DNA from: CAVTJL01 sp963828215
GTDB lineage: Bacteria > Pseudomonadota > Alphaproteobacteria > Geminicoccales > Geminicoccaceae
Assembly (NCBI GenBank): GCA_963828215.1
Contig: CAWHFO010000047.1
Coordinates: forward strand, 124,001 to 188,000
DNA length: 64,000 nucleotides
Direction of reading: 5' to 3'
The translations under genes and the position numbers were made by a program. Positions 36,050 to 44,242 of this stretch are shown here, piece after piece. Under the pieces are notes generated by a model that had not been told where the DNA came from, made no database searches, and saw only the letters and a list, made by a program, of their open reading frames with translations. Each line of letters begins with the position of its first letter. The stretch's first letter is position 1.

Positions 36050-37222
36050 ATGGCCCAGGTCACCTGCCCGTCGATCGACTTCGACCTCGGCGACACCGCC
36101 GACGCCATCCGCGACACGGTCGCCGGCTTCGCCGCCCGCGAGATCGCCCCGCTCGCCGAGGAGATCGACCGCACCAACACCTTTCCCCGCCGGCTCTGGC
36201 CCAGGCTCGGGGCGCTGGGTCTGCTCGGCATCACGGTCGAGGAGGCCTATGGCGGGGCCGGCCTCGGCTATCTCGAGCATGCCGTCGCGATGGAGGAGGT
36301 GAGCCGGGCCTCGGCCAGCGTCGGCCTCTCCTACGGCGCCCACAGCAATCTCTGCGTCAACCAGCTCCGCCTGCACGGCACCGACGCCCAGAAGCGCCGC
36401 TACCTCCCCAAGCTCCTGTCGGGCGAGCATGTGGGGGCGCTCGCCATGAGCGAGCCCGGCGCCGGCTCCGACGTCGTCGCCATGCGCACCCGCGCCGACA
36501 AGCGGGGCGATTCCTTCGTTCTCAACGGCACCAAGATGTGGATCACCAACGGCCCCGAGGCCGAGACGCTGGTCGTCTACGCCAAGACCGACCCCGCCGC
36601 CGGCCCCAAGGGCATCTCCGCCTTCATCGTCGAGAAGGGCTTTCCGGGATTCCGCACCGCCCAGAAGCTCGACAAGCTCGGCATGCGCGGCTCCGACACC
36701 TCCGAGCTCGTCTTCGAGGAGTGCCTGGTCCCCGCCGAGAACGTCCTGGGCCAGGTCGGCGGCGGCGTGCGCGTCCTCATGGGCGGCCTCGACTACGAGC
36801 GCCTGGTCCTGGCCGGCGGGCCCCTGGGGATCATGCAGGCCTGCATGGACGCCGTCATCCCCTACCTCCACGAAAGAAAACAGTTCGGGCAGCCGATCGG
36901 CGAGTTCCAGCTCATGCAGGGCAAGCTCGCCGACATGTACACGACGATGAACGCCTGCCGCGCCTATGTCTACGCCTGCGCCAAGGCCGCCGACCAGGGC
37001 CGCCTGACCCGCCAGGACGCCGCCGGCTGCCTTCTCTATGCGGCCGAGCGCGCCACCTGGATGGCGCTGCAGGCGATCCAGACCCTGGGCGGCAACGGCT
37101 ACATCAACGACTATCCGACCGGCCGCCTGCTCCGCGACGCCAAGCTCTACGAGATCGGCGCCGGCACCAGCGAGATCCGCCGCATGCTCATCGGCAGGGA
37201 GCTTTTCAGGATCACCGGCTGA
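36050..37222 (+). CDS. ivd: Isovaleryl-CoA dehydrogenase
   Basis: A 390-residue acyl-CoA dehydrogenase for the leucine pathway step producing 3-methylcrotonyl-CoA, the substrate of MccAB. Visible family features are LGLLGITVEEAYGGAGLGYL, SYGAHSNLCVNQL (characteristic of isovaleryl-CoA dehydrogenases), ALAMSEPGAGSDVV, KMWITNGPEAET, the catalytic glutamate region LDYERLVLAGGPLGI, and QTLGGNGYINDYPTGRLLRD. The ATG at 36050 has AGGAG only one base upstream; an in-frame GTG at 36041 is an alternative. It lies 30 kb from mccB-liuC-mccA, whereas these genes are often adjacent. Confidence 0.9.
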   Translation: MAQVTCPSIDFDLGDTADAIRDTVAGFAAREIAPLAEEIDRTNTFPRRLWPRLGALGLLGITVEEAYGGAGLGYLEHAVAMEEVSRASASVGLSYGAHSNLCVNQLRLHGTDAQKRRYLPKLLSGEHVGALAMSEPGAGSDVVAMRTRADKRGDSFVLNGTKMWITNGPEAETLVVYAKTDPAAGPKGISAFIVEKGFPGFRTAQKLDKLGMRGSDTSELVFEECLVPAENVLGQVGGGVRVLMGGLDYERLVLAGGPLGIMQACMDAVIPYLHERKQFGQPIGEFQLMQGKLADMYTTMNACRAYVYACAKAADQGRLTRQDAAGCLLYAAERATWMALQAIQTLGGNGYINDYPTGRLLRDAKLYEIGAGTSEIRRMLIGRELFRITG

Positions 37223-37283
37223 CGATCACGACGCCCCTCGGCCCGGCCGGACACGGACGGCCACCGACGACAAAAGAAAGCGC

Positions 37284-37670
37284 ATGACCTGGTCGCACGC
37301 TCACGCCTCGTGGATCCTCGGCGGGCTCGGCATCCTCCTCGCCGTCCTGGTGCTGGCCTTCCTCGTCCGGATGGTCCGCGCCGTCCGCGCCCGGCGCGGC
37401 TCCTATGCCGAGTTCCGGGTCCAGGACTCGGACCTGGAGATCGCCCGGGCCAGCAACCTCTACCGCGTCTCCTGGCACAGCAAGGGCCGCCGCGACCCCA
37501 ACGAGATCGACCTCGTCATCCTGTTCCAGAGGCCCTTCGACGCCCGCCACATCGTCGCCCGCGAGAAGGGCGGCGAGGCGCTCAGGATCTCCGTCTGGTA
37601 CGTCGACCGCCGCTTCGCCCATTTCACCCTTCACGCCCCGGCCCGGTTCTTCTCGGTCGCGATCACCTGA
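37284..37670 (+). CDS. Single-pass membrane protein of unknown function
   Basis: A 128-residue protein with one N-terminal membrane helix (ILGGLGILLAVLVLAFLVRMV) followed by a basic stop-transfer stretch (RAVRARRG) and a soluble domain with YRVSWHSKGRRDPNEIDLVI and RISVWYVDRRFAHFTLHA. Not recognised. It is 61 bases after ivd on the same strand. Its last 40 bases overlap the end of the convergent DUF2218 gene. Confidence 0.62.
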   Translation: MTWSHAHASWILGGLGILLAVLVLAFLVRMVRAVRARRGSYAEFRVQDSDLEIARASNLYRVSWHSKGRRDPNEIDLVILFQRPFDARHIVAREKGGEALRISVWYVDRRFAHFTLHAPARFFSVAIT

Positions 37671-37993
37671 GCGCCGGCCCGGCCACCGGTGGCCGGGTCC
37701 TGGGTCGCGGCACGGTTCCAGACGATCGAAAGCTCCTCCCGAAAGGCAAAACGCTCGAGGTGGCGGGCCACGACCTCCTCGAGCCGGGCGAGCGTCGGCT
37801 CGTCCGCCGCCTCGGCCCGGAGGACGAGCAGGTCCGGATCGGCCTCGAGCGTGCAGGTCCCGAACGGGAAGGCGAGACGGCCCGCCCGGCCGTCCTGCGT
37901 GGCCTCGAGCCTGTGGGCGAAATGCTTGACGAGCTGGCTCAGATAGCGCGCGGCCTTGGCCGTCCTCACCCGCGCCTCGGACGTCTCGGTCAT
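37631..37993 (-). CDS. DUF2218 family protein
   Basis: A 120-residue protein with the DUF2218 pattern: ARYLSQLVKHFAHRLE, FPFGTCTLEADPDLLVLRAEA, and LERFAFREELSIVWN near the end. In related bacteria such proteins are encoded beside PadR regulators and siderophore-interacting proteins. Here the PadR gene is 9 bases upstream on the same strand, so the two form an operon; no siderophore-interacting protein gene is present. Confidence 0.78.
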   Translation of the reverse strand: MTETSEARVRTAKAARYLSQLVKHFAHRLEATQDGRAGRLAFPFGTCTLEADPDLLVLRAEAADEPTLARLEEVVARHLERFAFREELSIVWNRAATQDPATGGRAGAQVIATEKNRAGA

Positions 37994-38002
37994 GGCCGCT
38001 CC

Positions 38003-38557
38003 TCAGCTCCGCTCGACCTCGAGGGCCGCCCGGTCGATCACCTCGGCGATCGCCCGCGCCTGCTCCTCGCTCAGGGGCCCCCGCCCCATCCGCAGGCGGA
38101 CCGCCGTCCGCAGATTCTCCATGGCCCGCATCAGCGGCGCCTTCGCCGCCCCGCCGAACGCGGCACCGGCCGCCATCGTCCGCCGCTCGATCGCCTCGAG
38201 CGTGGTCCGGCTGGCCTCGAGCTGGGCCGACCCCTCGGCCGTGATCGCGTAGAGCTTCCTCGGCCCCTCGCTGTCCGTCACGGCGACGTGGCCGAGCTCC
38301 TCGAGCAGGGTGAGCGTCGGATAGACCACGCCCGGGCTCGGGCTGTAGGACCCGCCCGTCTTCTCCTCGATCGCCTTGATGATCTCGTAGCCATGGCGCG
38401 GCTTCAGGGCGATCAGCGCCAGCACGACGAGGCGCAGGTCGCCATGGTCGAAGGGCCGCCCGCCGCCCCCGTGCCGCCGATGCCGCCCGAGCCCGCGCTC
38501 GTGCATCTCGTCCCGCGCCAGCCGCCGATCGTGGCAGCGCATATGTCTCGATCTCAT
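38003..38557 (-). CDS. PadR-family transcriptional regulator
   Basis: A 184-residue regulator with a winged helix in LRLVVLALIALKPRHGYEIIKAIEEKT and SPSPGVVYPTLTLLEELG, followed by TDSEGPRKLYAITAEG (the wing) and a C-terminal helical dimerisation domain. The N-terminal 35 residues are His/Arg-rich (HMRCHDRR, RHRRHGGGG), possibly metal-responsive. The ATG at 38557 fits, and an AT-rich palindrome lies just upstream. Confidence 0.85.
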   Translation of the reverse strand: MRSRHMRCHDRRLARDEMHERGLGRHRRHGGGGRPFDHGDLRLVVLALIALKPRHGYEIIKAIEEKTGGSYSPSPGVVYPTLTLLEELGHVAVTDSEGPRKLYAITAEGSAQLEASRTTLEAIERRTMAAGAAFGGAAKAPLMRAMENLRTAVRLRMGRGPLSEEQARAIAEVIDRAALEVERS

Positions 38558-38578
38558 TGTTCCTGTGCTCCGACAGTG

Positions 38579-38611
38579 TTTCGATATGACGTAGTAGCAG
38601 ATATATCGAGA
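38579..38611. promoter_or_regulatory. Inverted repeat upstream of padR, candidate operator
   Basis: TTTCGATAT (38579-38587) and ATATCGAGA (38603-38611) form an inverted repeat with the core TCGATAT/ATATCGA, in the only AT-rich stretch near the padR start (22 bases upstream). PadR regulators often control their own genes through such palindromes. Confidence 0.5.
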
Positions 38612-38858
38612 CAGCCTCGATGTCAAGCCCCGCCGCCCGGCCGGCCTGCGCGCCGTTCGGCTGACCGTCGAGCCTCGGACCCGGTCATTGGCCGGCACTT
38701 TCCCTGCCCCGCTCTCCGCATGGCTTCCTGGGCCCGAGGACTCTCGCGAGGAGTCGACGATGACATTTGGGCTTCGTGCCCCTGTGCTCCAGATCACAGC
38801 CCCGCATCTCGCCGCCCGACCCGACCTGTGGTAGTGTCCTCGTCGGGAAGGGAAGCTC

Positions 38859-39104
38859 ATGCGCGCGATCTGGTCGTTCCTCTCCAAGAAGCGAAACCGC
38901 GACATCCTGGCCTGGGTCGGCGGTGGGATTGTAGTCGTCGCCGGTGGGCTCTGGACGGCAACGACGTTTTTCTTCGACAAGCCCGCTCCCACGCCCGCGA
39001 AGATCGACTGCACCATCCAGGAGAACCAGGGCGCCGCCGCTTGCGGCAACCAGACGTTCCAGGGTCCTGTCACCTTCGGTGGCGACCATGGCGCCAAGAA
39101 CTGA
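38859..39104 (+). CDS. Small single-pass membrane protein with a Cys motif shared with the next gene
   Basis: An 81-residue protein: cytosolic KKRNRD, one membrane helix (ILAWVGGGIVVVAGGLWTATTFFF) and a short external tail with IDCTIQENQGAAACGNQTF followed by QGPVTFG. The tail is clearly related to the mature N-terminus of the next protein (LDCRIESNKGLAACGGQTF, then NGPV). It overlaps the next gene's start by 17 bases, so expression is probably coupled. Not a family I recognise. Confidence 0.65.
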   Translation: MRAIWSFLSKKRNRDILAWVGGGIVVVAGGLWTATTFFFDKPAPTPAKIDCTIQENQGAAACGNQTFQGPVTFGGDHGAKN

Positions 39105-40788
39105 TCTCGCCCGCGCCGTTCTTCTCATCGCGGCGCTGCTCGCGGCCGGCGGTGCCCGCGCTGCCGACCTCGACTGCCGGATCGAGAGCAACAAGGGCCT
39201 CGCCGCCTGTGGCGGCCAGACCTTCAACGGCCCGGTCGGCATCCTCCCCGAGCAGCTCCCGGCGATCATCAAGGCCGCGACCGACCCGCTGGAGCGCGAG
39301 AACGCCGAGCTGCAGGCCAAGATCGAGGACGATCAGCAAAAGCCTGAACGTCAGCCCCGAGGCGCTGCGGGCGTTCTTCCGCGCCGATCGGCGAGGCGGA
39401 CGTCCCCCCGGAGCAGCAGGCGCAAAAGCTGGGCGAGATCGCCCAGCGCTACAAGGACCTTCTGGCCCAGGTCCACGCAGCGCCGGGCGAGGACCCGCAG
39501 ATCGCTGCGCTCAAGGAGCAGGCCCAGCAGGCGCTGAAGGCCGGCGACCTCGACCACGCCGACGCCCTCCTGGCCCAGGTCCAGGCGGCGCAGGACGCCG
39601 AGGCGGACAAGGCCCAGCTCGCGGCGGCCGCTAACGCGGCCCAGCGCGGCGAGATCGCGCTCACCCGCCTGCGCTATCTCGACGCCGCCAAGCAGTTCCG
39701 CGACGCCGCGGACCGCGGTCCCGGCCTCGGCCGAGGAGCAGCGCCTCGCCTACCTCGACCGCGAGGCCGATGCCCTGTATCGCCAGGGCTACGAGTTCGG
39801 TGACAACGCGGCGCTGACCGAGGCCATCGACCGCTATCGCACCCTGCTCGATCTGCGCCCCCGCGAGCGCGTGCCGCTCGACTGGGCCACGACCCAGAAC
39901 AATCTCGGCAACGCGCTCGGGACGCTGGGGGAGCGGGAGAGCGGGACGGCGAGCCTCGAGGCGGCGGTCACCGCCTACCGCGCGGCGCTCGAGGAGCTGA
40001 CCCGCGAGCGCGTGCCGCTCGACTGGGCCGCGACCCAGAACAATCTCGGCAACGCGCTCGAGAGCGCTGGGGGAGCGGGAGAGCGGGACGGCGAGCCTCG
40101 AGGCGGCGGTCACCGCCTACCGCGCGGCGCTCGAGGAGTGGACCCGCGAGCGCGTGCCGCTCGACTGGGCCCCGACCCAGAACAATCTCGGCAACGCGCT
40201 CGCGAGCGCTGGGGGAGCGGGAGAGCGGGACGGCGAGCCTCGAGGCGGCGGTCACCGCCTTCCGCGCGGCGCTCGAGGAGCGGACCCGCGAGCGCGTGCC
40301 GCTCGACTGGGCCGGGACCCAGAACAATCTCGGCAACGCGCTCAGGGCGCTGGGGGAGCGGGAGAGCGGGACGGCGAGCCTCGAGGCGGCGGTCACCGCC
40401 TTCCGCGCGGCGCTCGAGGAGCTGACCCGCGAGCGCGTGCCGCTCGACTGGGCCACGACCCAGAACAATCTCGGCATCGCGCTCGCGGCGCTTGGGGAGC
40501 GGGAGAGCGGGACGGCGAGCCTCGAGGCGGCGGTCACCGCCTACCGCGCGGCGCTCGAGGAGCGGACCCGCGAGCGCGTGCCGCTCGACTGGGCCCGGAC
40601 CCAGAACAATCTCGGCACCGCGCTCGGGACGCTGGGGGAGCGAAAGCGCGATTCGGCTCGTCGACGAGGCGATCGCCGACGTGGCCGCGTCGCGAGGCGT
40701 TATTGTCGACGGGGCCAGGCAAACCCAATACGCCGACGACTTCGACGAGCGGCTCGCAAAGCTCCGAAGCCTTCGAGCTCTCTCGTAG
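39088..40788 (+). CDS. Exported TPR protein, six +1 frameshifts
   Basis: When corrected, about 564 residues. A signal peptide (RAVLLIAALLAAGGARA) is followed by the LDCRIESNKGLAACGGQTF motif, a coiled-coil-like region (DPLERENAELQAKIE; LNVSPEALRAFFRA; PPEQQAQKLGEIAQRY; AQQALKAGDLDHADALLAQV) and six near-identical 47-residue tetratricopeptide units (RVPLDWATTQNNLGNAL and so on), ending DDFDERLAKLRSLRALS. Extra bases lie near 39340, 39386, 39711, 40061, 40205 and 40641; each shifts the frame by +1, and removing six gives an exact 565-codon frame. The coiled-coil plus TPR architecture is common in alphaproteobacteria, usually without a function. Sequence error or pseudogene; the reading is otherwise clean. 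Confidence 0.7.
39862..40650 (+). repeat. Tandem 141-base coding repeat (TPR units)
   Basis: Six copies, starting near 39862, 40003, 40145, 40287, 40428 and 40569. Each codes for one 47-residue TPR-like unit and all are nearly identical, with GAGCGCGTGCCGCTCGACTG in every copy. The second and third copies are 142 bases because of one extra base at about the same place in each. Confidence 0.85.
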
Positions 40789-40842
40789 CCTCGCGGTGAG
40801 GACGGAGCGGGCGGAGCCGCATCAGGCTCGCGGCGTCGCTCC

Positions 40843-40942
40843 GGCGTCGGGGTCATGTCTTGCAACAACGCACTTTCGGGGTGCGTCAAACAAGGCGTCG
40901 GGGTCAGGTTCTTGCAACAACGCACTTTCGGGGTGCGTCAAA
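40843..40942. repeat. Two tandem ~48-base repeats, each with a hairpin
   Basis: Copies at 40843-40890 and 40894-40942 differ at only a few bases. Each contains the hairpin ACGCAC-TTTCGGG-GTGCGT (40868-40886 and 40920-40938). They lie between the end of the TPR gene and the convergent end of the antitoxin gene, so they may act as terminators or be a small mobile repeat. Confidence 0.7.
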
Positions 40943-41003
40943 GGTCCGCGTACCGAGCGCTTTCTGCGCCAGTATCCGAGAAACAGATGTCGTCGAACCT
41001 CTC

Positions 41004-41307
41004 TCAAGCCGGCTCGTACTTCTTCACGTCGATCTCCCCTGCCCTCAGGCGCATCGCGAGCGTCATGCCAAGCCTGCAAGCGCAGAAGGTGTCCATCGAG
41101 ACGCCGAAGGCCTTCTCGATGCGGAGCGCCATCTCGGGCGAGAGCGTGGCCTTCTCGTTCACGAGATCGGAGAGGGTCGCCCGGCGCACGCCGAGAGCCT
41201 CGGCCGCTTGAGAAATCGGAAAGCTTCAGCTCGTCGAGGATCTCGTCGCGGATGAAGCTGCCCGGATGCGGCGGCCTCATGCCGGTTCTGCTGATAGGCT
41301 CGCTCAT
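41004..41307 (-). CDS. HigA-like XRE-family antitoxin, one +1 frameshift
   Basis: About 100 residues when corrected. The opening MRPPHPGSFIRDEILDELKLS is the standard start of HigA antidotes (MxxPHPGxxLxE). A helix-turn-helix (SQAAEALGVRRATLSDLVNE) and MALRIEKAFGVSMDTF follow, ending AGEIDVKKYEPA. The two parts are in different frames, with an extra base at 41213-41219. The ATG at 41307 overlaps the stop of an upstream frame (TGATG), as expected for a toxin-antitoxin pair, but that upstream sequence does not look like HigB. Confidence 0.72.
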
Positions 41308-41459
41308 CAATGATAATCCTCGAGATTGAGGTTGCAGATCTCGTCGGCTTCGAGGTCGAACGTGTCCGCCAGCGCCATCCGCGTCGCGCAGCCGCCGATG
41401 TCGCGCGAGATCAGTGCGCGAGCTAGGCGACAGCAGTTCCGCGACTCCCCTTCGTGATG
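41307..41459 (-). other. Possible upstream partner of the antitoxin gene (uncertain)
   Basis: An open frame ends at 41307-41309, overlapping the antitoxin ATG. Its last residues read ALADTFDLEADEICNLNLEDYH. The DYH ending resembles HigB toxins (VDYH), but the rest does not, and no start codon or toxin domain is clear. It may be a broken toxin gene. The remaining bases to 41598 show nothing recognisable. Confidence 0.25.
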
Positions 41460-41598
41460 CCCTTGTGCCCTCGCGAGTGACGTGTAGGAAGCGCTGCGGA
41501 GCCGGCCATCAGGACCTGCGCGGCGTCGCTCAGGTTGGACGGCTACGTGTCAGATCTATGGCTTGACGACAAGGGTTCTATTCCTATAAAAAGGACAA

Positions 41599-42479
41599 AT
41601 GCCTGCCCCCTACCCCTCCCGCTCGCCCGTCTCGCTGCCCGGTGCCCGCCGCTGCCGGCTGGCGCGCCGCCTCGCCGCCGGGCTGACCCCGGCCGAGGTC
41701 GCCGAGGTCGAGGCCACGACGGAGGAGGAAATCCAGGCGTTCGTCGCCGACCGCGAGTTTTCTCGGCTCGTCGCGCAGTACCGGGCCGCCCGCGAGCTGC
41801 CCTTCGACGAGCAGGAGCGGGTGCTGATCGAGACGGCGATGGCCGATCTCCAGCATCTGGTCGACATGGGCGACCGCCGCGCCCTGATGTTCATCGTCTA
41901 CGAGGCGAACCGCGGCCGGAGCCCGGCCAAGCGGCTGGTCCAGCTGGTGCGGCGCACCTTCGAGCAGGCGACGGAGCCCAAGGCCGTGCGGCCGGACGCC
42001 ACCGCGCCGCCCGAGCAGCCTCGCGAACTCGATGGCGGGCTACGGCCAGCATCCCTTGGGCCCGGCCCATGCCGCCGCCCCCCGCCTCGCCGACTTCATC
42101 GGCGCCGAGGCCGGCCGGGCGGCGCTCCGCGAGGCCGCGCGCGAGGCGGCGGCCGAGCCGCTCCCGAGGCGCCCGTCGCCCCGAGCGAGCCCGCTCCCGC
42201 CGCCGAGGCCGAGCTTCCCGCCCTGACCTGGTCCGCCTCGGGCGAGCCCATCGCACCCCCCGGCTACCGCGTGGTCTGGGTGCCCCGCCACCCCGGCGTC
42301 CCCGACCTCCCCGACGAGCTGCCGCTCTCCCCGATCGCCCAGCTCGCCCACGATTTTCCCGATTTCGCCGACTGGTTCATCCGCCGCGGCGAGCAGCGCC
42401 TGGCCGAGCTGGCCAAGGAGCCGAGCCCGAGCCCGACCGGCCCAAGAGGAGCGCGGGGCAGAAGCCCCTCGGGCCGTAG
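41599..42479 (+). CDS. Protein of unknown function with an HTH-like start; three apparent frameshifts
   Basis: About 293 residues if corrected. The N-terminal part (LARRLAAGLTPAEVAEVEATT, then FSRLVAQYRAA and GDRRALMFIVYEANRGRSPAK) looks like a helix-turn-helix with a helical tail, similar to small DNA-binding proteins beside phage-like genes. A Pro/Ala-rich linker and ALTWSASGEPIAPPGYRVVWVPRHPG follow, then LAHDFPDFADWFIRRGEQRLAELA. The frame moves +1 near 42025 and by what look like single deletions near 42160 and 42430, after which KEPEPEPDRPKR and a stop at 42477-42479 result. I do not recognise the family. Confidence 0.5.
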
Positions 42480-42567
42480 AAGAGCAGAAGAAGGAAGAAG
42501 AAAAGGCCTTCTTTCTTTTGTCACCCTCGGACCTGATCCGAGGGCCCATGGCGCCCTGCCTGCGGGG

Positions 42568-42933
42568 TCAGGCGGGGTCGTGGCAGACGGCTTCGATATT
42601 GTGGCCGTCGGGGTCGAGGACGAAGGCGCCGTAGTAGGTGGCGTGGTAGTGGGGGCGGAGGCCGGGGGCGCCGTTGTCGCGGCCGCCGGCGGCGAGGGCG
42701 GCCTTGTGGAAGGCGTCGACCGTGGCGCGGTCGGCGGCGCGGAAGGCCACGTGGACGGGCGGCCGGTTGGGGTTGCCTTCGCCGATCCAGAAGTCGGGCC
42801 TGGGGCGGACGCCGAAGCCGGCGAAGCGCTCCCATTCCATCAGCAGCTCGTAGCCCAGGGGGGCCAGGGCCGCCCGATAGAAGGCCGTGCTGCGGGCGAG
42901 CAGGCCGACCGTGACGCCCGTGTGGTCGATCAT
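42568..42933 (-). CDS. VOC (glyoxalase/bleomycin-resistance) family protein
   Basis: A 121-residue single VOC module: starts IDHTGVTVGLLARSTAFYRAALAPLGYELL, has VHVAFRAADRATVDAFHKAALAAGG and ends YYGAFVLDPDGHNIEAVCHD. The metal-binding His and Glu of the family are present (IDHTG; NIEAV). GAGGAGG precedes the ATG by 8 bases. Substrate unknown. Confidence 0.85.
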   Translation of the reverse strand: MIDHTGVTVGLLARSTAFYRAALAPLGYELLMEWERFAGFGVRPRPDFWIGEGNPNRPPVHVAFRAADRATVDAFHKAALAAGGRDNGAPGLRPHYHATYYGAFVLDPDGHNIEAVCHDPA

Positions 42934-43048
42934 GCGGATGCCTCCTCGGCTGGCGTGGCGGGCCGAGACTAGCCCGGTACGGGTGCCGCCGCCACGGCCA
43001 CGGGCCGCCCTTGCGGCGGCGCCCGGCTTGCTGCAAACCTCCCCGGCC

Positions 43049-44227
43049 ATGGCCAGCAAGCCCGCCGCCCCGAGGCCCGACCCCGAGCTCAGCCTGCGCC
43101 TGCGACAGCAGGAGCTGATCGCCGAGTTCGGCCTGTCGGCGCTTCGCGCCCCGTCGGTCGACGGGGTGCTGCAGGCGGCGACCGTGATCGCGGCGGACGG
43201 GCTCGGCACCCGGTTCGCCAAGGTGCTCGAGCACCTGCCGGCGGAGAGCCAGCTCCTGGTGCGGGCCGGCGTCGGCTGGCGGTCGGGGGTGGTGGGCGTC
43301 GCCAAGCTCGGGGGCGATCTCGGCTCGCCGGCCGGCTATGCCTTGCACACCGGCCGGCCGGTGATCTCGAACCACCTGGCGGAGGAGGCCCGCTTCCGCA
43401 CGCCGGCGATCGTGGCCGAGCACGGCATCCGGCGGGCGATCAACGTCATCATCCGGGGCGACGGCGAGCCCTTCGGCGTGCTCGAGGTCGACAGCCCCGA
43501 CGAGGGCGCCTTCAGCGAGCGCGACATCGCCTTCCTGCAGGCGCTGGCCAACACGCTGGGCGTGGCGATCGACCGGGCGGCGGCCCAGGCCGAGCGCGAG
43601 GCGATGCTCAAGGAGAAGGACCTGCTGTTCGCCGAGATCCACCACCGGGTGAAGAACTCGCTCCAGCTCGTGCGCAACCTCCTCACCCTCCAGGCGCGCG
43701 ACACCGAGAACGAGACGGCACGGGAGCAGCTCGAGGCGAGCGCCGACCGGGTGCTGTCGATCGCCGCCGTGCACGAGCATCTCTACCGGGGCGGCGAGAT
43801 CGGCACCGTGGCGGTGGACGACTATCTGGCGAGCCTGGTTCAGGGCCTCCGCGAGTTGTCCGGCGCCGGGGCCTCGGGCCGGGAGATCCTGCTCGAGGCC
43901 GAGCCGGCGCGCTGGCCGGCCGACCTGGTCCCGACCCTGGGGCTGGTCCTGACCGAGCTCGTGACCAACTCCCTGAAGCACGGGCAGGGAACGGTGCGGA
44001 TCGGCTTCGTGGCCGAGGACGAGGCCGGCGGGGCCCGGCTGCTGGTCCTGGACGACGGGGCCGGTCCGCCGTGCGGCGTCGATCCCGCCGGCAGCCCGGG
44101 GCTCGGGATGCGGCTGGTGCGGGCCATGCTGCAGGGTCGGGGCGGCCGGCTCGATGTCGAGCCGCGGTCGGGCGGGACGCGGATGGTGGCGACCCTTCCG
44201 GTGCCCAACGGCCAGCGGCGGCGCTGA
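43049..44227 (+). CDS. GAF-domain sensor histidine kinase (HisKA_2 type)
   Basis: A 392-residue cytosolic kinase. A GAF domain covers residues 20-175 (SLLRAP-like SALRAPSVDGVLQAA, GEPFGVLEVDSPDEGAFSERD). The HisKA_2-type phosphoacceptor region is LLFAEIHHRVKNSLQLVRNL near residue 195, followed by an HATPase with LVLTELVTNSLKHGQG (N box), LDDGAG and SPGLGMRLVRAML. This kinase class is typical of alphaproteobacterial general-stress and light-response signalling. No response regulator is adjacent. Confidence 0.88.
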   Translation: MASKPAAPRPDPELSLRLRQQELIAEFGLSALRAPSVDGVLQAATVIAADGLGTRFAKVLEHLPAESQLLVRAGVGWRSGVVGVAKLGGDLGSPAGYALHTGRPVISNHLAEEARFRTPAIVAEHGIRRAINVIIRGDGEPFGVLEVDSPDEGAFSERDIAFLQALANTLGVAIDRAAAQAEREAMLKEKDLLFAEIHHRVKNSLQLVRNLLTLQARDTENETAREQLEASADRVLSIAAVHEHLYRGGEIGTVAVDDYLASLVQGLRELSGAGASGREILLEAEPARWPADLVPTLGLVLTELVTNSLKHGQGTVRIGFVAEDEAGGARLLVLDDGAGPPCGVDPAGSPGLGMRLVRAMLQGRGGRLDVEPRSGGTRMVATLPVPNGQRRR

Positions 44228-44242
44228 GCGGCCGGGCCGGCC

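Noticed and set aside
39862..40650. Regularly spaced repeats as a possible CRISPR array
   Set aside because: Units are directly contiguous, 141 bases, coding, and translate to TPR motifs. No unique spacers, no cas genes.
41004..41459. A complete HigBA toxin-antitoxin operon
   Set aside because: Only the antitoxin half is convincing. The upstream frame lacks a RelE/HigB-type fold signature and a start codon.
41599..42479. A phage small terminase gene
   Set aside because: Only the HTH-like start is suggestive. No large terminase, portal or capsid gene is near.
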